A stretch of 64,000 bases of DNA, from NCBI GenBank assembly GCA_023393475.1, contig JAEWLC010000044.1, forward strand, positions 118,729 through 182,728. The letters run 5' to 3'. The DNA comes from Pseudomonadota bacterium. GTDB lineage: Bacteria; Pseudomonadota; Alphaproteobacteria; Rhizobiales; Devosiaceae. Made by a program: the position numbers and the translations under genes. The notes beneath the pieces are model-generated. The model worked only from the letters and a program-made list of their open reading frames with translations. It did not search any database and had not been told where the DNA came from. Numbering within the stretch: the first letter of the stretch is position 1; every line of letters begins with the position of its first letter. Shown here piece by piece: positions 8,026 to 17,568 of the stretch.

Positions 8026-9425
8026 TGTTCCGGCTGGCCCAGCTTTGGCGCACAACGACCGTGCGCCTCACCGCACTGTTCATGCTGATCTTCGTGATCT
8101 TCGCGGCGGGGCTGCTCGGCCTGATCTTCTGGCAGACCTCGATCCAGCTGCAGCGCCAGCAGGCCGACCAGATCGACCGCGAAGCGAGGCAGATCATCAA
8201 GCTCGACAACGACGGCGGCTTCCGTGCCACCATCCTCGCGGTGCAGCGCCTCGCGAGCCAGCCGGGGCCGGGCATCTACTACCTCGCCGATCCGAGTGGG
8301 CAGCTGATCGTCGGCAATGTGTCGGACGTGCCGGCGGAGGTTATCGCCCAGGCGGGCACCTACAGCTTCAACTACTCCCGGCCGCGCCCCTTCGAGGATG
8401 AGGCCGAAGGCGACGCCGTGGGGGAGGGCAACGCGGTGGTGCGATCCGAGGTCTTGCCGAGCGGGCTGATCCTTGTCGTCGGCCGCGACGTGGTGGAGCG
8501 GCGCGGCTTTACGGCCATCATCTTCCAGTGGTTCGTCGTCGGCGTCGGCGGCATCCTGTTCTTTTCCCTGATCGCCGGCGGGATCACCGCGGTGCGCGTG
8601 CTGCGCCGCATCGACACGATTTCCTCGACCTCGAACAAGATCATGGCCGGCGACCTTTCGGAGCGCGTGCCGGTGACCGGCCGGAACGACGAGTTCGACG
8701 CGCTGGCCACCAACCTCAACGCCATGCTCGACCGCATCGAGAAGCTGATGCAGGGCATGAAGGAGGTGACCGACAACGTCGCCCACGACCTCAAGACGCC
8801 GCTGACGCGGCTGCGCAACAAGGCGGAATCGGCCCTACGCGACAGCCAGGACGAGACGGCGCGGCGTGAGGCGCTGGAGACGACGATCGAGGAGAGCGAC
8901 AAGCTCATCAAGACCTTCAACGCGCTGCTGATGATCGCGCGGGCCGAGGCGGGCACCCCGTCGGGGGCGCTGAGCGAGATCGACCTCAGCGCCGTGGTGG
9001 CCGATGTCGCCGAGCTCTACGGGCCGCTGGCCGAGGACGAGGGGCTGGCGCTCGAGACGGATATCGCCGGCGGCGTGCGCGTGCACGGCAACCGCGAACT
9101 GCTGGGCCAGGCTCTGGTGAACCTGATCGAGAACGCGCTGAAATACTACGAGCCCGAGGACGGCAAGACGGGGCTGATCAGGGTGAGCCTCAAGACCGAA
9201 GCCGGGCGCGTGCTGATCAAGGTGGCCGACGACGGCCCGGGTATTCCCGATGGCGACCGGGGCAGGGTGGTCGAACGCTTCGTGCGGCTGGAGAAGAGCC
9301 GGACCGAAGCGGGATCGGGACTGGGGCTATCGCTGGTGGCGGCCGTCGCGCGGCTGCACAAGGGCGAGTTGCGGCTCGAGGACAATGCACCGGGGCTGCG
9401 GGCCGTTGTAGAGTTGCCGGGCTAG
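8025..9425 (+). CDS. Sensor histidine kinase (HAMP-HisKA-HATPase_c)
   Basis: 466 residues. Membrane helices at about 15-37 and 165-188 bracket a periplasmic sensor of about 125 residues. Then come HAMP (190-243), the H-box with phospho-acceptor His254 (VAHDLKTPLTRLRN), the N-box (NLIENALKYY) and G-boxes (DDGPGIP, GSGLGLSLV). The periplasmic part holds an acidic patch (EDEAEGDAVGEG, about 124-135), a possible cation-sensing feature (inference). The start at 8025 shares its A with the stop of the response regulator. It is the cognate partner of that regulator. Confidence 0.93.
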   Translation: MFRLAQLWRTTTVRLTALFMLIFVIFAAGLLGLIFWQTSIQLQRQQADQIDREARQIIKLDNDGGFRATILAVQRLASQPGPGIYYLADPSGQLIVGNVSDVPAEVIAQAGTYSFNYSRPRPFEDEAEGDAVGEGNAVVRSEVLPSGLILVVGRDVVERRGFTAIIFQWFVVGVGGILFFSLIAGGITAVRVLRRIDTISSTSNKIMAGDLSERVPVTGRNDEFDALATNLNAMLDRIEKLMQGMKEVTDNVAHDLKTPLTRLRNKAESALRDSQDETARREALETTIEESDKLIKTFNALLMIARAEAGTPSGALSEIDLSAVVADVAELYGPLAEDEGLALETDIAGGVRVHGNRELLGQALVNLIENALKYYEPEDGKTGLIRVSLKTEAGRVLIKVADDGPGIPDGDRGRVVERFVRLEKSRTEAGSGLGLSLVAAVARLHKGELRLEDNAPGLRAVVELPG

Positions 9426-9430
9426 CTTCT

Positions 9431-9459
9431 TCATCCTCCCCGTTCACGGGGGAGGATGA
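9431..9459. terminator. Bidirectional hairpin between convergent genes
   Basis: Perfect 11-bp stem TCATCCTCCCC / GGGGAGGATGA with a 7-nt loop lies between the kinase stop (9425) and the stop of the convergent small exported-protein gene (9472). There is no long T-run, so intrinsic termination strength is uncertain, but the location fits a shared terminator. Confidence 0.6.
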
Positions 9460-9471
9460 GGAACTTGCAGG

Positions 9472-10077
9472 CTAGTGCTCCGTCGGCACCGAGGTTTCGC
9501 CGACACCGATGCCCGCGACTTTGCCGCCCTTGATCACGTAGCCGATATACTGGGCGATGTCGGCGTAGCCGCCGGCGCGGTCGTTGCGGTAGGCGATCTT
9601 GTTGCCCGAGGCGGCGCCGAAGGTGGCCTTGAGGTCGGCCGTGCTGGCGCCGAGGCCCGGGATGCCGAAATTGGGAACGGTGAAGCCCGCCGGCGCCGCG
9701 TCGCAGGCCTTCGACGGCTTGCCGGCTTCGGCAGCGACCATCATGACGAACTCGTAGCCGCCGAGCGCATTCGAGATGAACCAGACATTGGCGTTCTCGG
9801 CGCCGTAGCAGAGCCAGTCGGCGCGGCCGGCGCCATCGCCCTGCGTCTGGATCGTGCCGCCGAAGGCCTTCTGCACATCCTTGAGCTTGGTGCGCTGCAA
9901 CTGGATCTTGAGCTTGCCGGCGTCGATCGCACTGACCGGGGCCTTGGGCAGGTTGGCTTTGCCGAAATTGAAGCCATTGCCGAAGATGGCCTGGCCCATC
10001 CCGCCGAGCGAGGCGGCATAAGCGGGAACGGCGGCAACAAGGACGGCGGAGACGAGGGCGGCAGACAGGAGGCGCAT
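9472..10077 (-). CDS. Small exported protein of unknown function
   Basis: 201 residues from the ATG at 10077; this start places a clear signal peptide (MRLLSAALVSAVLVAAVPAYA, cleavage about residue 21) at the N-terminus. The mature part has two repeated-looking halves: LKDVQKAFGG-TIQTQGDG..WLCYG and ADLKATFGAASGNKIAYRNDR. These recall the tandem SmpA/BLIP-like lobes of small outer-membrane-associated proteins (inference, weak). Two cysteines are visible (WLCYG and KACDA). It converges on the histidine kinase gene. I do not recognise a named family. Confidence 0.75.
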   Translation of the reverse strand: MRLLSAALVSAVLVAAVPAYAASLGGMGQAIFGNGFNFGKANLPKAPVSAIDAGKLKIQLQRTKLKDVQKAFGGTIQTQGDGAGRADWLCYGAENANVWFISNALGGYEFVMMVAAEAGKPSKACDAAPAGFTVPNFGIPGLGASTADLKATFGAASGNKIAYRNDRAGGYADIAQYIGYVIKGGKVAGIGVGETSVPTEH

Positions 10078-10247
10078 GCGGGGCTCGCGGGGTTTCGGCT
10101 GGCGGGCGAAGATAGCGGCGGCGGGCCGGAAATCCAGTAGGAATCCGTAGATTGCGTTTTCGGGTTCGACAAATCCACCGCCTGTGGGGGCGCCTGGCGT
10201 CGGAGCTTCCACTTTCGCCAACCGGTGAGGCGCGGTATCGAAGACCC

Positions 10248-13016
10248 ATGACCGTTACGCTCACGAAGCTCCTCGACTCAGCCCCCTACCTCAAGGATCT
10301 CGCCGAACGGCATGCCGACTGGTTTGCCGCCACGAGGACCATCTCGCCCGATACGGCGCTGGCGACGGTGCTCGATGGCGTGCGCGCGGCCGGCGAGACG
10401 GTCGAGACCGAGGACGATATCAGCCGCGAACTGCGCATCGCCAAGGGCAGGGTGGCGCTCCTCGCGGCGGTCTCGGAAGTCGAGGGACGCTGGACCACAG
10501 CGCAATCGACCGCGGCCCTGTCCGACCTCGCCGATGCGGCGTTGCATGCCGGGCTCGAGGTATTGCTACGGCTCGCGGCGGCGCGTGGGATCACGACGAG
10601 GACCGCCGCCGACTGCGGTCTCGCGCTGTTCGCGCTGGGCAAGCACGGCGGGCGGGAGCTGAACTATTCGAGCGACATCGACATCGTCGCCTTCTTCGAC
10701 CCGGATAAGGCTCAGCTGAGCGAGAGCGGCGAGGAGACGAAAGTCTTCACCCGCATCGTGCAGCGGCTTGCGGGGCTGATGCAGGACCGGACGGCGCATG
10801 GCTACGTGTTCCGCACCGACCTGCGCCTGAGGCCCGACCCCGGTGCGACGCCGGTCGCGCTCTCGATCGATGCCGCGCTCGCCTACTACGAGAGTCGCGG
10901 CCAGAACTGGGAGCGGGCGGCCTGGATCAAGGCGCGGCCGTGCGCAGGAGACCGAGAGGTCGGCGAGGCCTTCCTCAAGGAACTGGCGCCCTATGTCTGG
11001 CGGCGGCATCTCGATTTCGCGACCATCGCAGACATCCAGGCGATGAAGCGCCAGATCAACATCTCGAAGAATGTCGGCGACGTGCGGGTGGCCGGGCACA
11101 ATGTGAAACTCGGGCTCGGCGGTATCCGCGAGATCGAGTTCTTCACCCAGACCCAGCAGCTGATCGCCGGCGGCCGCGATGTGACGCTGCGCGTGCGCCC
11201 GACGTCCGAGGCGCTGAAGGCTCTGGCGGCGGCGAACTGGATCTCGACGCGGGCGGCCGAGGACCTGACGCGCATCTACTGGTTCCTGCGCGCGGTCGAG
11301 AACCGGCTGCAGATGCTGCGCGACGAGCAGACTCACGTGATGCCCGAGGGCGAGGACGGCATCTCCGTCGTCGCCGGGCTGATGGGCATGGATTTGCCAG
11401 CGTTCGAAACGGTTTACCGCCGCGCCTTGAATCAGGTTGTTGGCTACTACTCGGACCTCTTCGCCGAGGGCGAGAGCCTCGCGGCGAGCGGCGGGAGCCT
11501 GGTGTTCACCGGCACGGACGACGATCCGGAGACGCTCGAGACCCTTTCAGGCATGGGCTTCGGCGAACCGTCGAAGGCCATCGCGACGGTGAAGAAGTGG
11601 CACTATGGCAGCTATGGCGCGACGCGAGCAGCGGCGGCGCGAGCGCACCTGACGGAACTGCTGCCGGCCCTGCTGTCGACGATCGCCGAGGCCGGGAACC
11701 CGGACGATGCGCTGATGCGTTTCGACAATTTCCTGTCGCGGCTGCCGTCGGGCGTGCAGCTTTTCTCGCTGCTGCGCAACCACGAGAACCTCCGCAGCCT
11801 GCTGGTGGCGCTGATGGCATCGGCCCCGCGCATGGCCGACGCGGTGATCCACCGAGCGCATGTGATGGACGGGCTGATCGACCCGGCTTTTGCCAACGAC
11901 GTCCGGCGGCGGGAGATTCTGCTCGGCAAGATCGAGTCCTTCTTCGCCGATGCGCGCGACTACCAGGAAGTCATCGACCGGGCGCGCATCATCGGGCAGG
12001 AGCAGATGTTCCTGATCGCCGCGGGCCTGCTTGCCGGGACCATCGACGCAGTGCGGGCAGGGGAGCAGTTCACGACGCTGGCCGAGGCCCTGCTGGGCAA
12101 GCTCTTCGATGCGGTGCGGCGCGAGTTCGAGAAGCGGCACGGCGTCGTGCCCGAGGCGCGCGTGGCGCTGCTGGCCTTCGGCAAGATGGCGAGCCGCGAG
12201 ATGACGGCGCGTTCCGACCTCGATTTCATCATGCTCTACGATCTCGGCAAGGCGGACGAGTCGAACGGCGAAAAGCCTTTGCCGGCAAGCCAGTACTTCG
12301 CGCGGCTGACTCAACGCCTGATCGCGGCGGTGAGCGCGCCGACATCGGAAGGCGTGCTCTACGAGGCGGACATGCGGCTCCGGCCGTCGGGCAATGCGGG
12401 GCCGCTGGCGACAGGGCTCAAGGGCTTCATCCAGTATCACCACGAGAGCGCCTGGACGTGGGAGCGGCTGGCGCTGAGCCGGGCGCGCGTCGTCTATGCC
12501 GACGCCGGACTCGGCGAGGTGATCGAGGCGGCTGTGGCGGAAATCCTGGCGCGCCCGCGCGACGTGAACCGGACCATCGACGACGTGCTGGCGATGCGCG
12601 CGTTGATGGGCAAGGAGCGCCCGCCGCGCCACCCGTTCGACCTCAAGCTGACCGCGGGTGGGCTGGTGGATGTCGAATTCATCGCCCAATCCGCGCAACT
12701 GGTGGCCGGAAGCACCATCGCCGCGCCACAGGCCTCGACCGCGGTCGTGCTGCGCCGGCTGGCTGAGACCGGGCTGGTGCCGGAAGGACTGCGGCTCGCC
12801 GAGATCCTCGAGGTCTATTCCACCGTGCTGCAGGTGATGAGCGCGGCGCTCGCCGACCCGTTCAACGACGTGGGCTGGACGCCGGCGTTCCGCGAACTGC
12901 TGGCGCAGCGCACCAACATGCCGACCTTCGATCGGCTGGCCGGCGACATACGCGACATGGAGCGCGAGGTCAGCGAGGCCGCTGCTGCATGGTACGCGCG
13001 GGCGCGGGGGCTGTAG
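10248..13016 (+). CDS. glnE: Bifunctional glutamine synthetase adenylyltransferase/adenylyl-removing enzyme
   Basis: 922 residues. Two nucleotidyltransferase domains are visible: the N-terminal one with FALGKHGGRELNYSSDIDI (about 128-146) and the C-terminal one with FGKMASREMTARSDLDF (about 642-660). Each carries the GxGxxG..DxD catalytic pattern, and each is followed by a PII-uridylyltransferase-type helical domain. GlnE adds AMP to or removes it from glutamine synthetase in response to PII and glutamine. The ATG at 10248 was chosen because it starts the conserved helical region; in-frame codons upstream give no family-like sequence. It ends the rhizobial ccm-degP-RR-HK-glnE run. Confidence 0.95.
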   Translation: MTVTLTKLLDSAPYLKDLAERHADWFAATRTISPDTALATVLDGVRAAGETVETEDDISRELRIAKGRVALLAAVSEVEGRWTTAQSTAALSDLADAALHAGLEVLLRLAAARGITTRTAADCGLALFALGKHGGRELNYSSDIDIVAFFDPDKAQLSESGEETKVFTRIVQRLAGLMQDRTAHGYVFRTDLRLRPDPGATPVALSIDAALAYYESRGQNWERAAWIKARPCAGDREVGEAFLKELAPYVWRRHLDFATIADIQAMKRQINISKNVGDVRVAGHNVKLGLGGIREIEFFTQTQQLIAGGRDVTLRVRPTSEALKALAAANWISTRAAEDLTRIYWFLRAVENRLQMLRDEQTHVMPEGEDGISVVAGLMGMDLPAFETVYRRALNQVVGYYSDLFAEGESLAASGGSLVFTGTDDDPETLETLSGMGFGEPSKAIATVKKWHYGSYGATRAAAARAHLTELLPALLSTIAEAGNPDDALMRFDNFLSRLPSGVQLFSLLRNHENLRSLLVALMASAPRMADAVIHRAHVMDGLIDPAFANDVRRREILLGKIESFFADARDYQEVIDRARIIGQEQMFLIAAGLLAGTIDAVRAGEQFTTLAEALLGKLFDAVRREFEKRHGVVPEARVALLAFGKMASREMTARSDLDFIMLYDLGKADESNGEKPLPASQYFARLTQRLIAAVSAPTSEGVLYEADMRLRPSGNAGPLATGLKGFIQYHHESAWTWERLALSRARVVYADAGLGEVIEAAVAEILARPRDVNRTIDDVLAMRALMGKERPPRHPFDLKLTAGGLVDVEFIAQSAQLVAGSTIAAPQASTAVVLRRLAETGLVPEGLRLAEILEVYSTVLQVMSAALADPFNDVGWTPAFRELLAQRTNMPTFDRLAGDIRDMEREVSEAAAAWYARARGL

Positions 13017-13051
13017 GAAACGCTGCCACTGGCTGAGAGATCAGACCGAGC

Positions 13052-14080
13052 TTACTGCGCCGCCGCCATCTGCACGATGCCGCCGGTGAGCTGATCTGCC
13101 ACGCGAATGGCGGCGAGGAAGCTGGCCTCGGAGCCCTGGCCGGTGCCGGCGAGGTCGAAGGCGGTGCCGTGATCGGGCGAGGTGCGGACGATCGGCAGGC
13201 CGAGGGTGATATTGACGGCCTCGTCGAAGGCCACGGTCTTTATCGGGATCAGCGCCTGGTCGTGGTACATGGCGATGACCGCGTCGTAGCGCTTCCAGTG
13301 GGGCAGGTAGAACAGCGTATCGGCCGGGATGGGACCCTCGGCGCGGACGCCTTCGGCATGGAGCTGGGAAACGGCGGGGCCGACGATCTCGAGGTCTTCG
13401 GTGCCGATGCTGCCGCCTTCGCTCGCATGCGGGTTGAGCCCGGCAAAACCCAGCAGCGGGTCGGATATGCCGAAGCGTGTCCGCAGGTCATGGGCGACGA
13501 CGCGGGCGGTCTGGACCAGCAGGTCCTGCGTCAGGAGGCCCGGCACGTCACGGATCGGCACGTGGATGGTGGCGGGGACGACGCGCAGGCCCCCATGCGC
13601 GAGCATCATCACCGGCAGCGGCGGGTTGCCGTCCCGATCGGTGAGGGCGGCGAGGAACTCGGTGTGTCCGGGATACTTGAAGCCGGCAGTGTAGAGCACG
13701 CCCTTGTGGATCGGCGCGGTGACGACGCCGCGACAACCGCCGGTGATCGTTGCGTCGACCGCCTGGGTGATCGACTCGATGACGACCTTGCCCGAGAGCG
13801 CCGTGGGATCACCCGGCTTGTCCGGCACGAGACCGGCAATGGGGACGACGGGGAGGAAGGTCGCGAAGTCGCGAACCGCTCTGGCGGGCGTCGAAGGTTC
13901 GAGGCGGACATCGAGGCCGAGCCGGGCTGCGCGGGCGCGGAGGAAATCGAGATGGCCGAAGACGACGAATGGCGGCAGGCCGAGTTCGGCGCGGCGGGAA
14001 TAGAGCCGGAGGATCAGGTCGGGGCCGATGCCGGCAGGCTCGCCCATGCTGATGGCTAGCGGCAGGTTGGTGTCGGCCAA
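13052..14080 (-). CDS. pdxA: 4-hydroxythreonine-4-phosphate dehydrogenase
   Basis: 342 residues from a TTG at 14080, preceded by GAGGA at a 5-nt spacing; a longer TTG start at 14119 is possible but adds a non-conserved Arg-rich stretch. It oxidises 4-phosphohydroxy-L-threonine with NAD in pyridoxal-phosphate synthesis. Visible signatures are SMGEPAGIGPDL near the N-terminus, the metal-ligand histidine regions (YPGHTEFLA; MYHDQALIPIK) and NITLGLPIVRTSPDHGTAFD near the C-terminus. It is last in the lptF-lptG-lptD-surA-pdxA order. The rsmA (ksgA) gene that often follows pdxA in relatives is absent; glnE converges here instead. Confidence 0.95.
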   Translation of the reverse strand: MADTNLPLAISMGEPAGIGPDLILRLYSRRAELGLPPFVVFGHLDFLRARAARLGLDVRLEPSTPARAVRDFATFLPVVPIAGLVPDKPGDPTALSGKVVIESITQAVDATITGGCRGVVTAPIHKGVLYTAGFKYPGHTEFLAALTDRDGNPPLPVMMLAHGGLRVVPATIHVPIRDVPGLLTQDLLVQTARVVAHDLRTRFGISDPLLGFAGLNPHASEGGSIGTEDLEIVGPAVSQLHAEGVRAEGPIPADTLFYLPHWKRYDAVIAMYHDQALIPIKTVAFDEAVNITLGLPIVRTSPDHGTAFDLAGTGQGSEASFLAAIRVADQLTGGIVQMAAAQ

Positions 14081-14199
14081 GGCGTCCTCGCAATCACGGG
14101 GGCGGCGCACGGGCCGCAAACGCTATGTTTCTACCACGCAGTTCCTAATGCAATGGGCCGCCGTCCGGGCCCATTGCAGATAGTCGAGGCAAGTCTTCG

Positions 14200-15087
14200 T
14201 TAGCTGTGGATGATCTTGGCCTTGGCCTTCAATTCCTGCAGGTACTTCTCGGACTCGGCCTTCATGGCCTCTCCGCCCTGCTGGCTGCGCAGCTTGCTCT
14301 TGATGTAGGTGGTGTCGCGGGCAGCGTTCTTGGCGCAGATCGCCAGCATCGACACGCCCGACTCGGTGACGCGCGGCTTGGTGATGCCGCCGACATTGAG
14401 GCCGGCCAGTTCCTTGGCGAGGGCATCGGGCAACTGGGTTGCGTGGCGACGGCCCATGTCGCGGACGGCGGCATCGGTATAGTTCAGCGACAGGGTCACG
14501 GCGCTGTCGCAGCCGGTGAAGGACTTGCGGTAGGCGTTGGCCTGACCCGTGCGCGCCGAAGCGTTGCCGGTGGTGCTGATGAACAGCACTTCCTTGAGGA
14601 TGTAGTCGAAGCTGGTATCGGAGGTGAGCGCCGCCGAGGCTTCCTTGTCGAGCTCGAGGTCGGAGAGCTTCACGCGCTGCTGCACGATCATGCCGCTCAG
14701 CTGCTGCCAGGCGAGCGCAGCGCGCAGGCGTGCGCGCATGGTATCGGCGCTGACGCCACGGCTCTGCAGGATCTGACGCAGCTTGTCGCTCGACACCTTG
14801 ATGTTGCGAGCAACGCTGGTGAACGCGTCGTCGACCTGCGCTTCGCTGATGGTGATGTTGTACTTCTTGGCTTCCTGGAGCTGCAGCTGCTCGTTGATCA
14901 GCTGCTCAGTGGCCTTCTGGCTGCCGCCGCCGCCTTCGAGCTGCAAGAGCTTGATGCGCTGCGAAATCTCGATGTCCGAGATCGGCACGCCGTTCACCGT
15001 CACCTTGGTCGCGGCGTAGGCCGGGGCAATCGTGAGGGCAGCGCCGATAAGCAGGGCAGCGATGAGGCGGATCATGGTCGTCACCAT
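14200..15087 (-). CDS. SurA-like periplasmic chaperone, N-terminal domain protein
   Basis: 295 residues: signal peptide (about 1-26, ending PAYAA), then a SurA-type N-terminal domain (VTVNGVPISDIEISQRIKLL through LSGMIVQQRVKLSDLEL, about 29-150) and a C-terminal helical tail. No full parvulin (rotamase) domain is recognisable in the 150-250 region, so this looks like the short alphaproteobacterial SurA form acting mainly as a chaperone. Located directly after lptD, whose barrel it probably helps fold. The ATG at 15087 is used; 15075 is an in-frame alternative. Confidence 0.85.
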   Translation of the reverse strand: MVTTMIRLIAALLIGAALTIAPAYAATKVTVNGVPISDIEISQRIKLLQLEGGGGSQKATEQLINEQLQLQEAKKYNITISEAQVDDAFTSVARNIKVSSDKLRQILQSRGVSADTMRARLRAALAWQQLSGMIVQQRVKLSDLELDKEASAALTSDTSFDYILKEVLFISTTGNASARTGQANAYRKSFTGCDSAVTLSLNYTDAAVRDMGRRHATQLPDALAKELAGLNVGGITKPRVTESGVSMLAICAKNAARDTTYIKSKLRSQQGGEAMKAESEKYLQELKAKAKIIHS

Positions 15088-15157
15088 TCTGTTCGTGGAA
15101 GGCAGCCGGATTGCCCCCGGCCGAGCTTCAATGTTGCAAGATTACGGCCAAAATCGG

Positions 15158-15262
15158 TTAGAGCCTTTTCCATTTCGATGTAATCGAAATGGGGCTCCAG
15201 GTCTTTGATTTGTCGCGCGATCGAACCGGAAAAGTCTGCAACTTTTCCGGTTCTCGCTCTAG
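15158..15262. repeat. RIME-like palindromic intergenic element
   Basis: Two large hairpins: GAGCC-TTTT-CCATTTCGAT-GTA-ATCGAAATGG-GGCTC (15161-15197) and AACCGGAAAAGT-CTGCA-ACTTTTCCGGTT (15224-15252). The ends are near-inverted (TTAGAGC at 15158-15164, GCTCTAG at 15256-15262). The layout and the ACCGGAAAAGT arm resemble Rhizobium-specific intergenic mosaic elements. The element fills most of the surA-lptD gap, and its right edge contains the lptD stop codon. Confidence 0.7.
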
Positions 15263-17568
15263 TAGCCCGAGCCAAACGTGGCTCCCGGCGCCTTGAGTGC
15301 GAACTTGAGGCCGAAGCTCACGGAATCCGCATTTTCATGGGTCGGACCATTGGCTTGGGCAAAGCCGCCGGCGAGGAAGTAGCCGTCGTCGTAAACGAGT
15401 TCGCCGCGCGCTTCCAGCCATTCGCCCGCCGCGATGTCCCAGGACACGCTGCCGCTGGCCATCCAGTAGTCCGCCGGTAGCGGCGAGGTCGCCCGCAGCG
15501 TGACTTCATGCTGGTCGGCGATGACCCCGGTATCGGCATCGGGCGGCAGATAAATGTAGTCGCCGCCGACGGAGTAGGGGCCGACCTCGTAGTCTCCACC
15601 CACGCCGGCCCGCGCGATGCGCGGTCCATCCGGATCGACTTGCAGCTTGGCGCCGAAGGTCAGGCCTTCGGACGGCGAACCACGGGCGCCGAGGACGACG
15701 TACGAGGCATCTTCCTCGAGCCCGCTGCCGACGCCGGTATTGGTCGGGTCGGGCGCGCCGAAGGCGTTGGTGCCGGCGAGATGGTAGCTCTGGCCGGCGA
15801 TGATCTCGATCCACTGGCCCGCGGAGAAATTGGCGAGGTAGCGCGCGCCGAAATTGGCCCTGAGGCCGGTTTCCTGGCGGTCAGACCCGGTGAAGCGGTC
15901 GTAGGAGAAGATGTTTGTGTCGTCGAGCACGAAGCTGTGCGCGTTGTCGTTGGTGATGCCGACGAGGCTCGTGTCGCTGCCGCGATAGACCAGCTGCGCC
16001 ACCGGCTCGAACAGGAAGCTGTCGGCGCCGTTGTGGGCGATGAGCGGCCAGCGCACGTCGATTGCGGCGATCGGGGTGGCTTCGAACAGGAACTGGTCGT
16101 CCGGCTCGCCCATCGAGATGGCATCGCCGCTCTCGTAGTTCGCGATATCGGCGCGCACACCGAGGAAGGGGGTAGCGACGATTCCGCCGGCGGTGACCAC
16201 CTGCTTCTGCCAGCTGAGCTCGCCGCTGGCATGGGTCTTCTGACCTTCGTAGCCAAGGGCGTAGTCGATGCCGTTATAGGTCTCGATCGAGTCTTCCTGG
16301 CGATAGACGCCGAGCAGGTTGCCATTGGCGCGGACCTGACCCCATTCGCCGAGGTCGAAATAGCCGTTGCCGCGGGCGTTCGGGGCCGTGAGGGCCTGCT
16401 GCTCCTGCGCGAGGGTCGCGTCCGCATCGCTGTCGAACTGGTCGAGCTTGAGGAATTCCTGCAGCCGGATATCGGCGTAGAAATCGGTGCTGAGGTGGGT
16501 GGCGTAGACCTCGTTCACCACCCAGTCGGATGTGTCGAAGTCATAGTCGTCGAAATAGGCAGCATCCGAGAACTTGCTGTAGGACCAGCCGACGGTCCAG
16601 GTCTGGACCGGCTCGAACCGGCCGGCGGTCTGGATCGCCCCGCGCCACGGCCTGTTTCCGATGCCACTGAAAGCGCCTGGATCGAACTGGTAGAGGCCCG
16701 AGGCCGCCACGCTGAACGAACCGTAGTCGAAGCGCTGCTCGTACTCGGCCGCCATCAGGAAGCCTTGCCGCGTCATCAGCGAAGGCGAGAGCAGGATGTC
16801 GATGTCCTCGCCGATCGGGATGAGATAGGGGGCGGTGACGCGGGCGCCGTATTCCGGCTTGTAGTTCACGCTCGGCAACTGGAAGCCGGCGTTGCGCTTC
16901 GAAGTCGGATCGGGCAGCGACAGCCAGGGCAGCCACGCAACCGGAATGCCGAGGATCTCGAGCGACGGCCGTTCAAGGTAGACGGCCTTGGTTTCGGCGT
17001 TCTGGACCAGCCTCGCTGCCTTGACGCGCCAGCCGATGCGGCGGCCCTTCTCGTCGATGCAGAGGCCGCAGGGCGAGTAGGTGGCGTCGTTGAGGACGGT
17101 TTCCAGCGCTGTCGAGTAGGTGACGTCCCGCGCCGTGACCATGGCCCCGTCGCTGGTGGTGAGCGTCAGCGACTGGATGAAGGCTTCCTTCATGCCGCCG
17201 GTCACTTCGATCCGCTCGGCGGCGTACTTGGTGCCCGAGGGCGCGAGCACTTCAGCGTTGCCGATGCAGATCAGCCGGCCGCTCTTCTGCTCGTAACGCA
17301 GGTCATCGCAACTGATTGTGTAGCCTGAGTATTTCATGATCACGCGCCCCTCGGCGCTGATCACGTCGGCAAGCGCGTCATAGGCGAGCGTATTGGCCTC
17401 GACCTGGGCCGGTGAGCCGGGCTCGGGGAGGGCGGAGAAGAAGTCTTCGGGGAGGTACTGGGCCTGCACTGGGGCGGCGACCATGCCGGTCGCAAGGGCG
17501 AGCAACATCGCGGCGCCAAGCTGGCGCAGGCGAGAACTCCCCCTCCGGTCGCGGCGAATAGTGCTCAC
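15259..17568 (-). CDS. lptD: LPS-assembly outer membrane protein LptD
   Basis: 769 residues. Signal peptide to about residue 36, an OstA/LptA-like jellyroll (about 50-200: VISAEGRVIMKYSGYTISCDD, TLTTSDGAMVTARDVTYS), then a long beta-barrel domain ending in an aromatic residue (FGSGY). It inserts lipopolysaccharide in the outer membrane with LptE. Cysteines occur in the N-terminal part (SCDD, ICIG, CGLC) but no adjacent pair is seen near the C-terminus, unlike E. coli LptD. The start is a GTG overlapping the lptG stop (GTGA). The TAG stop lies in the edge of a palindromic repeat. Confidence 0.93.
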   Translation of the reverse strand: MSTIRRDRRGSSRLRQLGAAMLLALATGMVAAPVQAQYLPEDFFSALPEPGSPAQVEANTLAYDALADVISAEGRVIMKYSGYTISCDDLRYEQKSGRLICIGNAEVLAPSGTKYAAERIEVTGGMKEAFIQSLTLTTSDGAMVTARDVTYSTALETVLNDATYSPCGLCIDEKGRRIGWRVKAARLVQNAETKAVYLERPSLEILGIPVAWLPWLSLPDPTSKRNAGFQLPSVNYKPEYGARVTAPYLIPIGEDIDILLSPSLMTRQGFLMAAEYEQRFDYGSFSVAASGLYQFDPGAFSGIGNRPWRGAIQTAGRFEPVQTWTVGWSYSKFSDAAYFDDYDFDTSDWVVNEVYATHLSTDFYADIRLQEFLKLDQFDSDADATLAQEQQALTAPNARGNGYFDLGEWGQVRANGNLLGVYRQEDSIETYNGIDYALGYEGQKTHASGELSWQKQVVTAGGIVATPFLGVRADIANYESGDAISMGEPDDQFLFEATPIAAIDVRWPLIAHNGADSFLFEPVAQLVYRGSDTSLVGITNDNAHSFVLDDTNIFSYDRFTGSDRQETGLRANFGARYLANFSAGQWIEIIAGQSYHLAGTNAFGAPDPTNTGVGSGLEEDASYVVLGARGSPSEGLTFGAKLQVDPDGPRIARAGVGGDYEVGPYSVGGDYIYLPPDADTGVIADQHEVTLRATSPLPADYWMASGSVSWDIAAGEWLEARGELVYDDGYFLAGGFAQANGPTHENADSVSFGLKFALKAPGATFGSGY

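Noticed and set aside
15508..17328. 606-codon plus-strand frame inside lptD
   Set aside because: Antisense shadow of lptD; no motif and no start signal.
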